A DNA stretch of 64,000 nt, taken from contig DASTRL010000250.1 of the NCBI GenBank assembly GCA_035761265.1, positions 12,538-76,537 of the forward strand, written 5' to 3'. Position 1 is the first letter of the stretch; each line of letters begins with the position of its first letter. Below, one piece after another: positions 23,593 through 31,619 of the stretch. The DNA is from CADEED01 sp035761265 (GTDB taxonomy: Bacteria > Pseudomonadota > Gammaproteobacteria > Steroidobacterales > Steroidobacteraceae). The translations under genes and the position numbers were made by a program. The notes beneath the pieces were generated by a model that ran no database searches, was not told the origin of the DNA, and was given only the letters and a program-made list of their open reading frames with translations.

Positions 23593-24282
23593 TTAACGCA
23601 GGCCCTGCACGTATGACGCCAGATTGCGGATGTCTTCGGGACTCAGCCGCGCAGCGATCGTGGTCATCATCGCGCTGTTGCGCGTGCTGTTCACGACGCC
23701 GGGATCGGTGCCATCACGGTAGCGATTCTTCGTCAGGTAATCCTGAAGCTGCTTCACGGTGTACACCGAATGCTGCGCACGCAGCGCCGGATAGCCGGCG
23801 GCCGGATTGCCCTGGCCCGCGGGACCATGGCAGGCGGCGCAGGCTGGAATGCTCCGCGTGGTATCGCCGGATCTGTAGAGCGCTTCGCCCGCCTTCCAAT
23901 AAGAAGGATCGGCTTCGAGGCCCGCGGGCGTCTGGGTCGCGAAGTACGCCGCCAGGTCTGCGAAGTCCTGCCCGGTGAGCGGGTCGACGATGGGCTGCAT
24001 CACCGGGTTGTTGCGCTTCTTGGATTTGAACATCTCGAGCTGCTCGCGGATGTACGCGGCGTTCTGCCCGGCGAGGTTCGGCCATTCCGGATTGGTGCTG
24101 TTGCCGTTGACCCCGTGGCAGGCAGTACACACGGCAGCCTTGGAGGCGCCAGCCTCCGCGGAACCCACGATCGGACCCGCGCCAGCAGGGGCAGCCTCCT
24201 GCGCGGCGGCGACCTGGGCGAAGCTGAACCCGACACTCAACAGCGCGGCGACAATCTTCATGGAAAATCGGCTCTCAATCAT
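23593..24282 (-). CDS. Dihaem cytochrome c4
   Basis: The 229-residue protein has a signal peptide (MKIVAALLSVGFSFAQVAAA) and two c-type haem domains. Haem sites are CTACHG (residue about 55) and CAACHG (residue about 150). Met ligands are in NNPVMQP and NSAMMTT. This is the cytochrome c4 pattern, a periplasmic, membrane-associated electron carrier to cbb3 oxidase. Two in-frame ATGs exist: 24282, preceded by GGGAG at 11 bases, and 24261 giving the compact signal peptide. I report the longer. It is divergent from engB with about 46 bases between starts. Confidence 0.94.
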   Translation of the reverse strand: MIESRFSMKIVAALLSVGFSFAQVAAAQEAAPAGAGPIVGSAEAGASKAAVCTACHGVNGNSTNPEWPNLAGQNAAYIREQLEMFKSKKRNNPVMQPIVDPLTGQDFADLAAYFATQTPAGLEADPSYWKAGEALYRSGDTTRSIPACAACHGPAGQGNPAAGYPALRAQHSVYTVKQLQDYLTKNRYRDGTDPGVVNSTRNSAMMTTIAARLSPEDIRNLASYVQGLR

Positions 24283-24328
24283 GGTCTTGCGGGCTCCCTG
24301 GAAGGCCGCGAATTGTACACTAGCCTTC

Positions 24329-24907
24329 GTGCAATTCCCCAAAGCGCGCTTCCTGCTCTCGGTGGCGAACGCCGACCAGTTTCCCGCCGAGCCAGGCCGC
24401 GAGGTCGCGTTCGCCGGCCGTTCCAACGCGGGCAAGTCGAGCGCCATCAACTGCATCACGGCGCGACTCGGCCTGGCGCGAACCAGCAAGACCCCGGGCC
24501 GTACCAAACTACTGAACTTCTTCGAGCTCGAGCCCGGCCGTCGCATCATCGACCTGCCCGGCTATGGCTATGCCGAGGCGAGCCCCGCCGAGCGCGAGCA
24601 ATGGACGCGCCTCATCGAGCTCCTGCCGGCACGGGAGTTTCTCACCGGCTTGTTCCTCATCGTCGACATCCGGCGGGGGATCACTCCTCAGGACGGACAG
24701 CTGATCGCCTGGGCGGCGGCAGCCGGCTGGCAGGTGCACGTCCTGCTGACCAAGTCCGACAAGCTCAATCAACGCGAACGCTCGGCGGCCCTGAAGGAAG
24801 CGCAGCAGAAGCTCGCTCCGGGCATGACCGCCCAAGTCTTCTCGTCCCTCGACCGCACGGGCGTGAAAGAGGCGCAATCCCGCCTGCTCGCGATGCTTGG
24901 GAACTGA
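24329..24907 (+). CDS. engB: Ribosome biogenesis GTP-binding protein EngB/YsxC/YihA
   Basis: The 192-residue GTPase has G1 GRSNAGKSS at residues about 30-38, the G2 Thr in TSKTPGRTK, G3 DLPGYG, and G4 TKSD. EngB is needed for assembly of the large ribosomal subunit. The GTG start gives MQFPKARFLLSVANADQFP, which aligns with family N-termini. The upstream TACACT at about 24316 could be a -10 element, which would give a very short leader. A perfect terminator follows 18 bases after the stop. Divergence from cytochrome c4-dsbA is conserved in Pseudomonas and relatives. Confidence 0.96.
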   Translation: MQFPKARFLLSVANADQFPAEPGREVAFAGRSNAGKSSAINCITARLGLARTSKTPGRTKLLNFFELEPGRRIIDLPGYGYAEASPAEREQWTRLIELLPAREFLTGLFLIVDIRRGITPQDGQLIAWAAAAGWQVHVLLTKSDKLNQRERSAALKEAQQKLAPGMTAQVFSSLDRTGVKEAQSRLLAMLGN

Positions 24908-24925
24908 GTTCCGGACTGTTCACGG

Positions 24926-24950
24926 ACGGCGCCGTTTCGGCGCCGTTTTC
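24926..24950 (+). terminator. Rho-independent terminator after engB
   Basis: ACGGCGCCG (24926-24934) pairs perfectly with CGGCGCCGT (24938-24946) around a TTT loop, followed by TTTTC. Confidence 0.9.
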
Positions 24951-24970
24951 CACCGTGGGCGGCAGCCCTC

Positions 24971-25003
24971 AAAAAGAAAGCCCCGGTGGTAAACCACCGG
25001 GGC
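24971..25003 (-). terminator. Terminator for the outer-membrane barrel gene
   Basis: GCCCCGGTGG (24980-24989) and CCACCGGGGC (24994-25003) form a perfect 10-bp stem with a TAAA loop. The minus strand continues TTTCTTTTTG. It lies about 170 bases after the barrel-gene stop, so the message has a long 3' untranslated tail. Confidence 0.85.
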
Positions 25004-25176
25004 CAGACTAACCCGGCACAGGTCTCGTGAACCGGGCTACCCGCTCAGGGAGGGAAGCGGGGAGCGGTTTTACGCGCTCAGGTGTTGAGACACCTGGCGT
25101 CCGAGAAAGGTTCCAAAATTTCGAAAAAACTTTGGCCCAAAATCATGTGGTTACGATGCGACCTGTGGTGCCGATG

Positions 25177-25743
25177 CTACAGAAACGTATACGTGACACT
25201 GAGCGACAAGGTGCGCATGTCGTTGTTGACGTCGTCGTCGAACGACTCGGCCTTGAACTGCTCGTACTCCAGTCGCGCGCCGATGCTGCCGAAGTGCAGC
25301 CCGACACCCAGGCCGTACAGCGGCTCGACGCCATCGTCGGAGGTGCTGCCAACCCCGGAGAGACGGAAATCCGAATCCCATTTGGCCACGCCGAGCTTGG
25401 CATACAGGTCGACGATGCCGACCTCCGCGATGAACAGCGCCGAGGCCGTGAGCGCGGTCGAATCGATCGACACGCCGCTGCCGTCATTGAACGACGCCGT
25501 ACCCAGATCCATGTAGTTTGCCTCGACCGCGAGCCAGTCGAGCGGCCGGATTCCCGCGATGATCTTGAAGGAACTGTCGTCCAGCGTCTCGCTGTCGTTG
25601 ATCTGATCGACGCTGAGCTTGAAATCCGTGCGGGTGACGCCGGCGCCCAGATAAAAGCCGTTGTCCGCGGCTCTTGCCTCGGGTGCAAAAGCGGCCAGTG
25701 CGATGGTGCCGAGCAGCGCGAGCGCGGCGAACTTCATGTTCAT
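25177..25743 (-). CDS. Outer-membrane beta-barrel protein (OmpA-like/porin family)
   Basis: The 188-residue protein has a signal peptide (FAALALLGTIALAAFAPEARA). Alternating amphipathic strands such as GFYLGAGVTRTDFKLSV, WLAVEANYMDLG, DLYAKLGVAKWDSDF and GLGVGLHFG follow. It closes with a terminal strand SLSVTYTFL ending in an aromatic-rich, Leu-terminated motif as needed for BAM recognition. The size fits an eight-stranded barrel. Function is unknown; it could be a structural or adhesion barrel. AGGAGAGG precedes the ATG. It is monocistronic with its own distant terminator. Confidence 0.85.
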   Translation of the reverse strand: MNMKFAALALLGTIALAAFAPEARAADNGFYLGAGVTRTDFKLSVDQINDSETLDDSSFKIIAGIRPLDWLAVEANYMDLGTASFNDGSGVSIDSTALTASALFIAEVGIVDLYAKLGVAKWDSDFRLSGVGSTSDDGVEPLYGLGVGLHFGSIGARLEYEQFKAESFDDDVNNDMRTLSLSVTYTFL

Positions 25744-25940
25744 GTGAGACCTCTCCTACGGTGGTTAGGAACAGCGGTCCGGATTAGAGAACGAAATGCA
25801 TTAACGGTTCCTGAACCGCATGATCACATTGTGACGCGCCGCTCGTTTCGCCGCACGCACTGTCGTCGCACGCCGACAAACAAACTCTGTTAGGCGGGGC
25901 GGGAGATACCGGCAGTATCACCGCACGCTACCGGGGCTCG

Positions 25941-28718
25941 CTAGTGCGCCTTGTCCCAATCCGGGCCCGTGCCCAGGTCCACCCGCAGCGGCACGCGCAA
26001 TGCCGCGGCGTTCATCATGTGCTCGCGCACCGCGGCGCCGACCTCGGCCACGCGCGCCGCCTCGACCTCGAGCACCAGCTCGTCGTGCACCTGCATGATG
26101 AGGCGCGCGCCGCCGCGCTCGGTGCACATGCGATCGACGGCGATCATGGCGCGCTTGATGATGTCGGCGGCCGTGCCCTGCATCGGCGCATTGATCGCGG
26201 CGCGTTCCGCCGCCTGCTGGAACTGCTTGTTGCGCGAGTTGATGTCGGGCAGGTAGAGCCGTCGGCCGAACACCGTCTCGACGTAGCCCTGCGACCTGGC
26301 CTGCGCGCGCGTTTCCTCCATGTAACGCTTCACGCCCGGATAGCGCGCAAAGTACAGGTCGATGTACTCCTGTGCCGTGCCGCGCGGGATGCCGAGCTGC
26401 TTCGACAGGCCGAACGCGCTCATGCCGTAGATCAACCCGAAGTTCACGGCCTTGGCGGAGCGGCGCTGGTCCGCCGTGACGGCATCCAGCGGAGTGCCGA
26501 ACACCTCGGACGCGGTGGCCTGGTGGATGTCGCGGTCCGCGGCGAACGCGCCTAACAACCCATCGTCGCCCGACAGGTGCGCCATGATGCGCAGCTCGAT
26601 CTGCGAGTAGTCCGCGGCCAGCAGCATGTGCCCCGGCGGCGCGATGAAGGCCTGGCGGATGCGCCGGCCCTCGGGCGTGCGGATCGGGATGTTCTGCAGG
26701 TTGGGATCCTGTGAAGAGAGCCGGCCGGTGGCCGCCACCGCCTGGTGATAGCTGGTGTGCACGCGGCCGGTCCTGGGATTGATCTGCTCCGGCAGCTTGT
26801 CGATGTACGTCGACTTGAGCTTCGACAGGTTGCGGTGCTCGAGGATCAGTTTCGGCAGTGGATAGCTCTCGGCGAGCTCCTCGAGCACGTCCTCGGCCGT
26901 GGACGGCTGGCCGGTCGGCGTCTTGCGCAGCACCGGCAGCTGCATCTTCTCGAACAGCACCGTGCCGAGCTGCTTCGGCGAGTCGAGGTTGAACGGCGCG
27001 CCGGCTTCCTTGTGCGCCAGCGCGAGCAGGTCCATGAGACGCTTCGCGAGCTCATTGCCTTGCGTGCGCAGCATCTGCCGGTCCAGCAGCACGCCGTGCT
27101 CCTCCATGCGGGTCAGCACCGGCACCAGCGGTTGCTCGATCTCCTCGTAGACCCTGGTCAGCGCCGGCACCGTCGTGATCTGCGGCCAGAGCACCTGGTG
27201 CAGGCGCAGCGTCACGTCGGCATCCTCGGCGGAGTATTCCGCGGCCTTGTCCACCGGCACCTGGCTGAAGGGAATCTGCTTGGCGCCCTTGCCGGCGACG
27301 TCCTCGTAGTGAATGGTGCGCATGCCGAGATACTTCTCGGCGGCCGAGTCCATGTCGTGGCGGATGGCGACGCTGTTCCACACGTACGACTCGAGCATCG
27401 AGTCGTAGCGCATGCCGCGCAGCGTGATGCCGTGGTTGGCCAGCACGTGCGCGTCGTACTTGAGGTGATGGCCGACCTTGGCATGTTGCTCCGACTCGAG
27501 CAGTGGCTTGAGCCGCACGAGGCTGGCATCGCGATCGAGCTGATCCGGCGCACCCGCGTAGTCGTGTCGCAGGGGCAGGTACGCAGCGCGCCCCGGCGCG
27601 ATCGCGAACGAAACGCCGACGATTTCCGCCTTGGTGTACTCGAGGCTGGTGGTTTCGGTGTCCAGCGCAAACAGCTCCGCGCCCTCGAGCAGCTTCAGCC
27701 ATTCCTCGAACTGCGCCGCGCTGGTGATGGTGTCGTAGTGCCGCGGCGCCGCCGCGATGATCTGTGCGCCGTCATTGAGCACGGCGCCGGGCGCGCCCTC
27801 GATGGTCGGCTGCCCGCTCGCCGTCGGCGCGTCGGGCGCGGTGGGTGTGGGCGCGGATGTACCGCCGCCGTCCAGCTGTCGCAGCAGCGTCCGGAGCTCG
27901 AGACGCGTGTACAGCGTGCGCAGCGCCTCGATGTCGGGTGGCCTGCGGCGCAGCTCGTCCATCGACAGGGGCAGTGGGATATCGGTACGAATGGTCGCGA
28001 GCTTGCGTGCGAGATCCAGCGTTGCCAGGCCGGCGCGCAGGTTTTCGCCCACCTTGCCGCCGACATTTGCGGCATCCGCCACCAGCTTGTCGAGCGTGAC
28101 GTACTGGCCGAGCCACTTGGCCGCGGTCTTGGGTCCCACCTTGTCGATGCCGGGAATGTTGTCGGAGCTGTCGCCCACGAGCGCCAGGTAGTCGATGATC
28201 TGTTCCGGCCAGACGTCGAACTTGCTTTTCACCCCTTCGCGATCGAGAACCGTGTTGCTCATGGTGTTGATCAGCGTGATCCGGGGCGAGACCAGCTGCG
28301 CCATGTCCTTGTCGCCGGTCGAGATCAGTACGCTCAGGTTCTGTTGCGCAGCCGCGCAGGCCAGTGTGCCGATGACGTCGTCGGCCTCCACGCCCGGCTC
28401 GCGCAGGATCGGCAATCCCATCCCCTTGACCGCCGCGAACAGCGGCTCGATCTGCGCGCGCAGATCGTCCGGCATCGGTGGGCGATGCGCCTTGTATTCT
28501 GCGAACAGCTCGTCCCGAAAAGTCTTGCCCGAGGCGTCGAAGACCACCGCGATGCGTTCGGGCTCGTAGTCCTTCAGGAACTTGTTGAGCATGTTGAGCA
28601 CGCCGAACACCGCACCGGTGGGCTCGCCGCGCGAGTTCGTGAACGGCGGGAGCGCATGAAAGGCGCGATACAGGTACGACGATCCGTCGACCAGCACCAG
28701 GTCGGGGCGTGGACTCAT
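25941..28718 (-). CDS. polA: DNA polymerase I
   Basis: The 925-residue protein has all three Pol I domains. The 5'-3' exonuclease/FEN part (residues about 1-295) has YLYRAFHALP and GVEADDVIGTLA. The 3'-5' exonuclease part (about 340-520) has FALDTETTSLEY, so its first catalytic acids are present. The polymerase part (about 530-925) has motif A LLAADYSQIELRIMAH, motif B RRSAKAVNFGLIYGMSAFGL and motif C MQVHDELVLEV. The ATG overlaps the lptM stop, making polA the last member of the arginine-lptM transcription unit or of a shorter sub-operon. Confidence 0.98.
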   Translation of the reverse strand: MSPRPDLVLVDGSSYLYRAFHALPPFTNSRGEPTGAVFGVLNMLNKFLKDYEPERIAVVFDASGKTFRDELFAEYKAHRPPMPDDLRAQIEPLFAAVKGMGLPILREPGVEADDVIGTLACAAAQQNLSVLISTGDKDMAQLVSPRITLINTMSNTVLDREGVKSKFDVWPEQIIDYLALVGDSSDNIPGIDKVGPKTAAKWLGQYVTLDKLVADAANVGGKVGENLRAGLATLDLARKLATIRTDIPLPLSMDELRRRPPDIEALRTLYTRLELRTLLRQLDGGGTSAPTPTAPDAPTASGQPTIEGAPGAVLNDGAQIIAAAPRHYDTITSAAQFEEWLKLLEGAELFALDTETTSLEYTKAEIVGVSFAIAPGRAAYLPLRHDYAGAPDQLDRDASLVRLKPLLESEQHAKVGHHLKYDAHVLANHGITLRGMRYDSMLESYVWNSVAIRHDMDSAAEKYLGMRTIHYEDVAGKGAKQIPFSQVPVDKAAEYSAEDADVTLRLHQVLWPQITTVPALTRVYEEIEQPLVPVLTRMEEHGVLLDRQMLRTQGNELAKRLMDLLALAHKEAGAPFNLDSPKQLGTVLFEKMQLPVLRKTPTGQPSTAEDVLEELAESYPLPKLILEHRNLSKLKSTYIDKLPEQINPRTGRVHTSYHQAVAATGRLSSQDPNLQNIPIRTPEGRRIRQAFIAPPGHMLLAADYSQIELRIMAHLSGDDGLLGAFAADRDIHQATASEVFGTPLDAVTADQRRSAKAVNFGLIYGMSAFGLSKQLGIPRGTAQEYIDLYFARYPGVKRYMEETRAQARSQGYVETVFGRRLYLPDINSRNKQFQQAAERAAINAPMQGTAADIIKRAMIAVDRMCTERGGARLIMQVHDELVLEVEAARVAEVGAAVREHMMNAAALRVPLRVDLGTGPDWDKAH

Positions 28719-28981
28719 GGCTTCGGCGGGTTGCGCTTGTCTTTGTCGTTCGTCCCGGGTGCGACGACTTCGGGGGCGGGCGAGGCCGGGCCTTCCGGCG
28801 CATCGACGGTCCGTGGCGAATTCGGCGCATCACCCGGCTGCGGCGCCGGCGGCGTCTGCGTCGGGCGCGTGACGATTTCGCGGGCTTCGCCCGGTAGATA
28901 GAGCGCGCCTTTCTGCCCGCAACCGGCGAGCGCCAGCGCGACGAGCAGCGCCAGCGTGACACTTGCGGCCGGCCGGTTCAC
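28715..28981 (-). CDS. lptM: LPS-assembly lipoprotein LptM (YifL)
   Basis: The 88-residue precursor has a lipoprotein signal ending LALAGC, with the LptM mature start CGQKGALYLPGE. That matches the conserved motif used by LptM to mimic LPS and stabilise oxidised LptD. The C-terminal half is a Pro-rich disordered tail, longer than in E. coli. The GTG start overlaps the thioesterase stop (GTGA) and the stop overlaps polA (ATGA). In E. coli lptM precedes dapF; here it has moved to the polA locus. Confidence 0.88.
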   Translation of the reverse strand: MNRPAASVTLALLVALALAGCGQKGALYLPGEAREIVTRPTQTPPAPQPGDAPNSPRTVDAPEGPASPAPEVVAPGTNDKDKRNPPKP

Positions 28982-29436
28982 TTCCACGAGGTCTTGTCCT
29001 CCGCGCTCGTACGCCATTCCACCACGGCCACGGTCAGACGCGATATGCACACCAGTCGTTCCCGCGAATCGCGGATTTCGATGCTCCAGACCTGGCTGCG
29101 GGCGCCGAGATGAAAGGGACGCGCCGTGCCGGTGACCACACCCTCCGACACGGGGCGCAGATGGTTGGCGTTGATTTCCTGCCCGAGGCAGCGCTGGCGC
29201 GAGTGATCGACCACGTAGTTCGCGGCCACGCTGCCCAGGGTTTCGGCCAGCACCAGCGAGGCGCCGCCGTGCAGGTAGCCCATGGGCTGCTGCGTGTGCG
29301 CGGCCACGGGCATGGTGCCGCGCAGGTAGTCGGGACCGAACTCGGTGAACTCGATGCCGAGGTACGGCGCGAGCAGGCCCGCCTGGCTGGCGCGCGCATC
29401 TTCGATGGACGGATTGTCGGCGAACCAGATGGCCAT
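28978..29436 (-). CDS. PaaI/YdiI-like hotdog-fold thioesterase
   Basis: The 152-residue protein shows the hotdog signature YLHGGASLVLAETLGSVAA, with a catalytic acidic residue in the long helix, and VVTGTARPFHLGARSQVWSI later. This matches the acyl-CoA thioesterase group that includes YdiI/MenI and PaaI. Start: ATG at 29436 preceded by AGGGG; a GTG two codons upstream is possible. It lies 39 bases after argH and overlaps lptM. A link to arginine synthesis is not obvious. One thought is hydrolysis of acyl-CoA used by the acylated arginine pathway, but nothing in the sequence proves that. Confidence 0.85.
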   Translation of the reverse strand: MAIWFADNPSIEDARASQAGLLAPYLGIEFTEFGPDYLRGTMPVAAHTQQPMGYLHGGASLVLAETLGSVAANYVVDHSRQRCLGQEINANHLRPVSEGVVTGTARPFHLGARSQVWSIEIRDSRERLVCISRLTVAVVEWRTSAEDKTSWK

Positions 29437-29475
29437 CTTCACCCCTGAATAGCTGGCGCGTGGCGCCTCGCCCCG

Positions 29476-30660
29476 CTACTTGCGATATTTTTCCCCGACG
29501 CGCCGGTATGCCTCGCGGAACGGGATGCCTTCGCGCACCACCAGCGCATTGGCCTCCTCGGCGGCGTGGATCGAGGGGTCGAGTCTGATCCCCGCGGCGC
29601 GGAAACGCACGCCGGCGAGAGCCACGGCCATGATCCCGGCAGTCGCGAGCGCCAGGTCGATGCCGCGGAACAGCGGCGGCTTGATGAGCTGCAGGTCGCG
29701 CTGGTATCCGGACGGCAGCTTCGCGAAGATCCCGAGCACTTCCGCGAGGCATGCATGCGCGACCGCGCTGCGTCCGCGCACCAGCTCGAACACGTCCGGG
29801 TTGCGCTTCTGCGGCATGATCGAAGAGCCGGTGGTGAATGAATCCGGCAGCGAGATGAAGGCAAACTCCTGCGTATAGAAAAGGAGCAGGTCCGACGCCA
29901 GGCGTCCCAGGTCCTGCACGAGCAGCGTGCATTCGAACAGCAGCTGCGCCTCGGCCTTGCCGCGCGACAGCTGCACGGCGGTCACCGGTGCATGCACCGC
30001 GGCGAATTCCAGCCGCGTGCGCGTCAGTTCCCGGTCCAGCGGCAGGCCCGGCGTGCCGTAACCGGCGGCGGAGCCGAGTGGATTCTTCGAGGCGCGGCGC
30101 GCACAGGCTCGCAGCCCCTCGGCATCGTCGCGCAGTTCGGCCGCGAAGCCGCCGGCCCAAAGCCCGACGGAGCTCGGCATGGCCTGCTGCATGTGAGTGT
30201 AGCCGGGCAGCGCCACCGCGCCCTGCTCCCGGGCGAGCGCATCCAGTGCCGTGGCGCAGCCTTCGGCGGCGCCCGCCAGGTCCGCGCCGGCGTCCAGTAG
30301 ATAGAGACGCAGCGCGGTCAGCACCTGGTCGTTGCGCGAACGGCCGAGGTGCACGCGGCCGCCGGCGGCACCGATGCGCTCCGTGAGCCGCTTCTCGAGC
30401 GCAGTCTGCCCGTCCTCGTCCGCCAGTTCGATCTTCCATCGGCCCGCGGCATGCTCGCCGGCAATTGCCGTGAGCCCGTCGCGGATCGCCGCGAGATCGG
30501 CGTCGGAAAGCAGCCTGGCGGCGTTCAGCATTTCGGCGTGCGCGATCGAGGCGCGCGCGTCGTACTTCACCAGCCGTTCGTCGAGCGCGTAGTCCTCGCC
30601 CGCCGTGAAAGCGAGTACGCGTTCATCGAGCGGTGCGCCTTTGTCCCAGAGCCGCGACAT
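29476..30660 (-). CDS. argH: Argininosuccinate lyase, short form
   Basis: ArgH splits argininosuccinate to arginine and fumarate. Signatures include HLGRSRNDQVLTALRLY, LPGYTHMQQAMPSSVG and GSSIMPQKRNPDVFEL with the catalytic Ser loop. The 394-residue length is about 60 short of E. coli ArgH; the C-terminal helical tail after EGIPFREAYRRVGEKYRK is missing. LWDKG at the start and PLGSAAGYG are shared with the Xanthomonas/Bacteroidetes type. The catalytic motifs are intact, so activity is expected. It lies 5 bases after argB in the arg operon. Confidence 0.93.
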   Translation of the reverse strand: MSRLWDKGAPLDERVLAFTAGEDYALDERLVKYDARASIAHAEMLNAARLLSDADLAAIRDGLTAIAGEHAAGRWKIELADEDGQTALEKRLTERIGAAGGRVHLGRSRNDQVLTALRLYLLDAGADLAGAAEGCATALDALAREQGAVALPGYTHMQQAMPSSVGLWAGGFAAELRDDAEGLRACARRASKNPLGSAAGYGTPGLPLDRELTRTRLEFAAVHAPVTAVQLSRGKAEAQLLFECTLLVQDLGRLASDLLLFYTQEFAFISLPDSFTTGSSIMPQKRNPDVFELVRGRSAVAHACLAEVLGIFAKLPSGYQRDLQLIKPPLFRGIDLALATAGIMAVALAGVRFRAAGIRLDPSIHAAEEANALVVREGIPFREAYRRVGEKYRK

Positions 30661-30665
30661 CGCCT

Positions 30666-31595
30666 CTATTTACCGCTCTGCTGTTCGGCGGGGGAGAGTG
30701 CGTTCACGTCGGCCACGATCAGCGTGCCGGCACCCTCGTTGGTGAACACCTCGGCAAGGATGCCCTCGGGCGACTTGTACGACATCACGTGCACGCGACG
30801 CACGCCACCACGGATCGCATCCTCGATGGCCTTGGCCTTGGGCAGCATGCCGTCGACGATCTTCTTCTCCTCGCGCAGCCGCCTGAGGCCATTGAGGTCG
30901 GTGTAGGAAATGATGGAGCTCGGGTCGTCGATGCGCTCGAGAATGCCCGGTGCGCCGGTGCACAGCATGAGCTTCTCGGCCGACAAGGCCGCGCCGATCG
31001 CGGCCGCCACGGTGTCGCCGTTGATGTTGAGCAGGGTGCCGGTATCGTCGGCGGACAGCGGGCTCACCACCGGCATCAGGCCGTTGTCGAGCAGCTTCTG
31101 CAGGACCATGATGTCCACGCCGTCGATGTCGCCGACGAAACCATAGTCCACGGTTTCGCCGTCGACCTTCACCGGTGGGCGCTTGTGCGCGCGGATCAGG
31201 CCGGCGTCGACGCCCGAGATGCCCACCGCGTCGATGTTCATCTCGCGGCACAGGGCCAGCAATTTCGTGTTGATGAGGCCGTTGAGCACCATCGAGGTGG
31301 CGTCGATCGCCTTCTGGTCGGTGACGCGTCGCCCCTGGACCATGCGCGTCGGCACGCCGAGCGCCTCGGTGACCTCCGTGAGCTGCGGACCACCGCCGTG
31401 CACGAATACGACGCGCACGCCGAAGTAATGCAGGATCGCGATCTGCTCGATGAGCCCGCGCACCGCCGCGGCGTCGGCGAATACGCCGCCGCCCGCCTTC
31501 ACCACGAAGGTCTTGCCCTTGTACATGCGGATGTAGGGCGCCGCGGAACGCAGGCTGCGGATGGCGGCGGTGGGATCGGGGCGATGCATGATCAT
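30666..31595 (-). CDS. argB: N-acyl-L-glutamate kinase (ArgB)
   Basis: ArgB phosphorylates the gamma-carboxyl of acylated glutamate. The 309-residue amino-acid-kinase fold has TFVVKAGGGVF, VVFVHGGGPQL, LINTKLLALC and the nucleotide part INGDTVAAAIGAAL and CTGAPGIL. No GNAT domain is fused, unlike the Xanthomonas ArgA-ArgB fusions, so the acyl donor enzyme must be elsewhere. Whether it prefers acetyl or succinyl glutamate cannot be read directly, but the neighbouring transcarbamylase raises the question. It has paired ATGs at 31595 and 31589. It lies 24 bases after argF'. Confidence 0.93.
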   Translation of the reverse strand: MIMHRPDPTAAIRSLRSAAPYIRMYKGKTFVVKAGGGVFADAAAVRGLIEQIAILHYFGVRVVFVHGGGPQLTEVTEALGVPTRMVQGRRVTDQKAIDATSMVLNGLINTKLLALCREMNIDAVGISGVDAGLIRAHKRPPVKVDGETVDYGFVGDIDGVDIMVLQKLLDNGLMPVVSPLSADDTGTLLNINGDTVAAAIGAALSAEKLMLCTGAPGILERIDDPSSIISYTDLNGLRRLREEKKIVDGMLPKAKAIEDAIRGGVRRVHVMSYKSPEGILAEVFTNEGAGTLIVADVNALSPAEQQSGK

Positions 31596-31619
31596 TGCGT
31601 GACGTTCCGGAGTTGTGGA

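Noticed and set aside
23770..25011. 413-codon open frame across cytochrome c4 and engB
   Set aside because: It is out of frame with both recognisable genes and crosses a strong terminator; the translation has no family features.
26745..28901. 718-codon open frame opposite polA
   Set aside because: It is wholly antisense to a canonical polA, with Arg/His/Leu-rich low-complexity translation; it is an artefact of high-GC codon use.
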